Source: an uncultured Oscillibacter sp. (GTDB lineage: Bacteria; Bacillota; Clostridia; Oscillospirales; Oscillospiraceae). From it: 21,479 bases of DNA. Of the stretch, positions 20,699 through 21,479 are shown in pieces (positions within the stretch are counted from its first letter, which is position 1; the number at the start of each line of letters is the position of its first letter). Both the position numbers and the translations under genes were made by a program. The stretch spans positions 1-21,479 of the forward strand of contig CAJTZI010000039.1 in the NCBI GenBank assembly GCA_910584075.1, in the 5' to 3' direction. The notes under the pieces were generated by a model. The model ran no database searches and was not told where the DNA came from. It worked only from the letters and a program-made list of their open reading frames with translations.

Positions 20699-21075
20699 GC
20701 TTTGACCGGGCCGGGGAGCTGCTGGACACCCTGGCGGAGCGGTTTCCCCAGGCGCTGTTTGACGGCCTCAACGGCGGGGTGAACCTGTTGGAGGAGGCGG
20801 TGCCGGACCCGGAGTTCCCACCGGGGGAGATGTACGTTTTAGGGGAGTACTGCGATGATCTGCTGGGCCGGTATATCAACCTGTACTACGGCTCCTTCGC
20901 CGCCCTGGCGGCCCTGGAGGACTGGGACGGCAAGACCTGGGAGGAGGAGCTGCGACTGACCCTCTCCCACGAGCTGACCCACCACATGGAGGCCCGGGGC
21001 GGTCTCCACGCCCTGGATGACCGGGACGCGGAGGAGCTGGAGGCCTGGCGGCTGGAGTACCGCGAAGAGGAATAG
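20689..21075 (+). CDS. Small metallopeptidase family protein (zincin_1-like, HExxH)
   Basis: This 128-aa acidic protein carries the zinc motif HELTHHME followed by a Gly and acidic residues, as in the small bacterial minimal zincins (PF06262-like, about 110-130 aa). The upstream segment (MYVLGEYCDDLLGRYINLYYG) is the usual edge strand that precedes the active helix. Whether these proteins are proteases is not established. The start is a GTG at 20689, or the next GTG at 20692; no ATG is available before residue 48. It overlaps the HAD gene by 10 bases, implying coupled translation. The ribosome site is weak. A strong terminator follows. Confidence 0.85.
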   Translation: MVLSFDRAGELLDTLAERFPQALFDGLNGGVNLLEEAVPDPEFPPGEMYVLGEYCDDLLGRYINLYYGSFAALAALEDWDGKTWEEELRLTLSHELTHHMEARGGLHALDDRDAEELEAWRLEYREEE

Positions 21076-21106
21076 GGCGGGAGGCCGGTTTTTCCTGCCT
21101 TCTGCG

Positions 21107-21172
21107 TCAAGCCCCGGACTGCCCGTCCGGGGCGGCTTTTTTGCTGACAGCTGCCAAAATGTTTTTCCTCAT
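21107..21172 (-). CDS. Possible 21-aa small protein
   Basis: Read on the minus strand, ATG at 21172 opens a 21-codon frame encoding a basic peptide (start MRKNILAAVSKK, end PDGQSGA), closed by TGA. A GGAGGA site at 21181-21186 is 8 bases before the ATG, a textbook distance. Against it, the frame runs through the terminator of the opposite gene, no convincing promoter is visible upstream, and no known family matches. It may be chance. Confidence 0.3.
   Translation of the reverse strand: MRKNILAAVSKKAAPDGQSGA
21111..21142 (+). terminator. Terminator of the HAD-metallopeptidase unit
   Basis: A perfect 9-bp stem (GCCCCGGAC/GTCCGGGGC) has a 5-base loop, followed by GGC and six T's. It lies 36 bases after the stop codon. 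Confidence 0.92.
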
Positions 21173-21186
21173 GTTTTCTCTCCTCC

Positions 21187-21338
21187 GATAATTCAAATTT
21201 CAACTGCTGCTTTGGGGAATACGCGGAGAATTGCCAATAAAGGACGATTAACGCTCTGGAGACGTCTGGCGTTGTGCAGAACACCGGGAATCCCACAGTG
21301 ACAATCGCGTATGCCATTTTTTCTGGAGCGGGCTTCCA
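21187..21338. other. Non-coding stretch between terminator and etfA
   Basis: I see no convincing long ORF and no recognisable riboswitch, tRNA or repeat here. It holds one imperfect hairpin (AACGC/GCGTT around 21249-21272, with the 8-base palindrome AGACGTCT inside). Confidence 0.35.
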
Positions 21339-21375
21339 GCCCCTGGACCGGGGGATGTTTCCCCGGTCCAGGGGC
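21339..21375. terminator. 15-bp hairpin downstream of etfA
   Basis: GCCCCTGGACCGGGG and CCCCGGTCCAGGGGC pair perfectly around a 7-base loop. On the minus strand the hairpin comes 24 bases after the etfA stop, but no T-run follows; a second small hairpin (CTGGA/TCCAG) does. It probably ends or stabilises the etfA transcript. Confidence 0.6.
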
Positions 21376-21398
21376 GCTTTGGATCACAGATTCAGCGT

Positions 21399-21479
21399 TT
21401 ACTTCGCGGCCTTGGCGGCGCGGATGGCCTCGGTGAGCATGGGGGTGACCTTGAACAGGTCGCCGCAGATGCCGTAGTC
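21399..21479 (-). CDS. etfA: Electron transfer flavoprotein alpha subunit, C-terminal fragment
   Basis: Only the last 26 codons and the stop lie in the window. The sequence DYGICGDLFKVTPMLTEAIR closely fits the end of ETF-alpha, where DYGIVGDLF is the FAD-domain signature. The gene enters from the right edge. ETF-alpha pairs with ETF-beta to take electrons from acyl-CoA dehydrogenases or to bifurcate NADH electrons. Which type this is cannot be judged from the fragment. It shows that the organism has a normal EtfA besides the ETF domain in the left-hand fusion. Confidence 0.85.
   Translation of the reverse strand, partial: DYGICGDLFKVTPMLTEAIRAAKAAK

Noticed and set aside
21187..21300. Riboswitch or structured RNA between etfA and the metallopeptidase unit
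   Set aside because: I looked for known riboswitch cores on both strands and found only one weak hairpin; nothing specific enough to report as an RNA element.

Overview
The window is GC-rich, densely coded DNA with strong Shine-Dalgarno sites and sigma-A-type promoters. It carries TPP and purine riboswitches, a short-form HisG with HisZ, an Rrf2 regulator, a flavodiiron protein and ETF genes. Together these suggest a strictly anaerobic Clostridia member, most like a high-GC gut Oscillospiraceae (Flavonifractor/Lawsonibacter/Intestinimonas type). The genus is an inference from gene style, not a proven assignment. Nothing looks like a phage, transposon, CRISPR array or tRNA/rRNA gene.

Layout. 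(1) 1-2558, minus strand: a likely operon reading rrf2 -> acyl-CoA dehydrogenase/ETF-alpha/rubredoxin fusion -> fprA (flavodiiron protein, cut by the window edge), with a strong promoter and two dyad operators. (2) 2717-6258, plus: promoter, TPP riboswitch, intrinsic terminator, then tenA-thiZ-thiX-thiY, a thiamin-pyrimidine salvage operon ended by a strong terminator. (3) 6257-7201, minus: an unrecognised 314-aa protein. (4) 7286-8752, plus: promoter, guanine-type purine riboswitch and guanine deaminase. (5) 8764-10793, plus: a triple-hairpin repeat, a DUF5655 protein, and a MerR regulator fused to an RDD membrane domain behind a 19-bp-spacer MerR-type promoter. (6) 10923-19967, plus: a complete histidine operon, hisZG(fused)-hisD-hisC-hisB-hisH-[PPOX-like flavoprotein]-hisA-hisF-hisIE-hisK, bounded by terminators. 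(7) 19981-21142, plus: a HAD phosphatase overlapping a small HExxH metallopeptidase, then a terminator. (8) 21143-21479: a mostly non-coding stretch with a possible 21-aa minus-strand ORF and a 15-bp hairpin, then the 3' end of etfA on the minus strand.

How the genes work together. The his operon supplies every step from PRPP+ATP to histidine. The thi operon would import and salvage a thiamin pyrimidine precursor when TPP is low. The guaD unit turns guanine into xanthine, and its leader can be drawn as a guanine-activated switch. The most interesting locus is the left one. A single polypeptide joins an acyl-CoA dehydrogenase, the FAD domain of ETF-alpha and a complete rubredoxin, and it sits directly upstream of a flavodiiron protein, the classical rubredoxin-dependent O2/NO reductase. 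The set is headed by a cysteine-rich Rrf2 regulator. This suggests a dedicated path from acyl-CoA or a reduced ETF partner to O2 or NO.

Gaps over 300 bases: 2451-2935 holds two divergent promoters, operators, the TPP riboswitch and its terminator (2559-2716 is unexplained). 10794-11101 holds hairpins, a terminator and the his promoter/operator region. 21076-21398 holds a terminator, the possible sORF and a large hairpin.
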